Source: DASXMX01 sp036794395 | Lineage (GTDB): Bacteria; Planctomycetota; Phycisphaerae; Tepidisphaerales; Tepidisphaeraceae | Assembly (NCBI GenBank): GCA_036794395.1 | Contig: DAIRGS010000187.1 | Span: forward strand, 1 to 13,609 | Direction: 5' to 3' | DNA length: 13,609 nt | Shown here: piece by piece, positions 13,514-13,609 of the stretch | Numbering within the stretch: position 1 is the first letter of the stretch | How the letters are laid out: each line of letters starts with the position of its first letter | Translations under genes and position numbers: made by a program | The notes under the pieces: model-generated | Told to the model about the DNA's origin: nothing | What the model saw: the letters and a program-made list of their open reading frames with translations, nothing else | The model's database searches: none

Positions 13514-13609
13514 ACGCCGGGGGGAGGGTTGGGTAGGGGGCCTGCAAGACCACCGCCTTGCAAGGGAATTTGGATCGCAAACAACCCCCTCCCTACCCTC
13601 CCCCGGCGT
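13514..13609. repeat. Long imperfect palindromic repeat element, cut by window end
   Basis: The left arm starts at 13514 (acgccggggggagggttggg, then taggggg). The right arm (13584-13609) ends in ccctccctaccctcccccgg followed by cgt and is largely its reverse complement. A nested stem TGCAAG (13543-13548) / CTTGCA (13557-13562) closes the inside. The G-rich arm also fits the quadruplex pattern. No gene is present in 13405-13609. It could act as a bidirectional terminator-like hairpin, or be a copy of a dispersed non-autonomous element. Confidence 0.65.

Overview
The window looks like a defence-gene island on the chromosome of a GC-rich bacterium, most likely a planctomycete (Planctomycetota). 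That placement is inference. It rests on the pair of small membrane-protein genes at the right end, one resembling the planctomycete family DUF6677, and on the density of short repeats of kinds I associate with those genomes: heptamer arrays, CCCTTCG..CTCAGG units, 'cacagag' strings, and a GTGGCACGG..CCGTGCCAC inverted-repeat element. No rRNA, tRNA or CRISPR array was seen.

Layout, left to right. Positions 1-660 are non-coding repeats: a G-rich tract, decamer and heptamer arrays, then four copies of a ~99-bp unit. Positions 688-981 are the first ~80 codons of a type I restriction subunit gene (hsdR), cut off and fused to foreign sequence. A tightly packed plus-strand operon follows: a small methyltransferase-like subunit (975-1643), an Eco57I-type adenine methylase (1630-3222), a large T5orf172/GIY-YIG-like plus SF2 helicase protein (3235-5910), and a PIN-domain protein (5923-6378). 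Directly after it lie a ~45-codon internal fragment of hsdM joined to the last ~22 codons of hsdS (6413-6647), then a small inverted-repeat element (6741-6873). The remnants occur in the order hsdR - hsdM - hsdS, so the simplest reading is that the methylase/helicase/PIN cassette sits inside the wreck of one type I operon.

The right half carries two small gene pairs and an orphan methylase. The first pair (6995-8381) is a 352-residue protein with a HicB-like C-terminal segment, followed by a HicA-like 103-residue protein; it may be an enlarged HicBA-type module. The second pair (8532-9586) is a short protein with a D..ExK nuclease signature, overlapping by ATGA with a PIN-like protein. Next come a full-length HsdM (9615-11267) with no intact hsdS or hsdR in view, and an Mrr-like endonuclease (11328-12044) whose 3' end is built from genomic repeat sequence.

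Positions 12045-12553 are a patchwork of interspersed repeats. The minus-strand two-gene membrane operon (13404-12554) looks like ordinary chromosomal flank. The window ends in a long imperfect palindrome whose G-rich arm resembles the first bases of the window.

How the genes may work together: 975-5910 should form one modification/restriction complex (two methylase subunits plus a nuclease-helicase). The PIN and HicA-like pairs look like toxin-antitoxin or abortive-infection modules lodged among decaying restriction genes. The two least explained units are 6995-8381 and 8532-9586.
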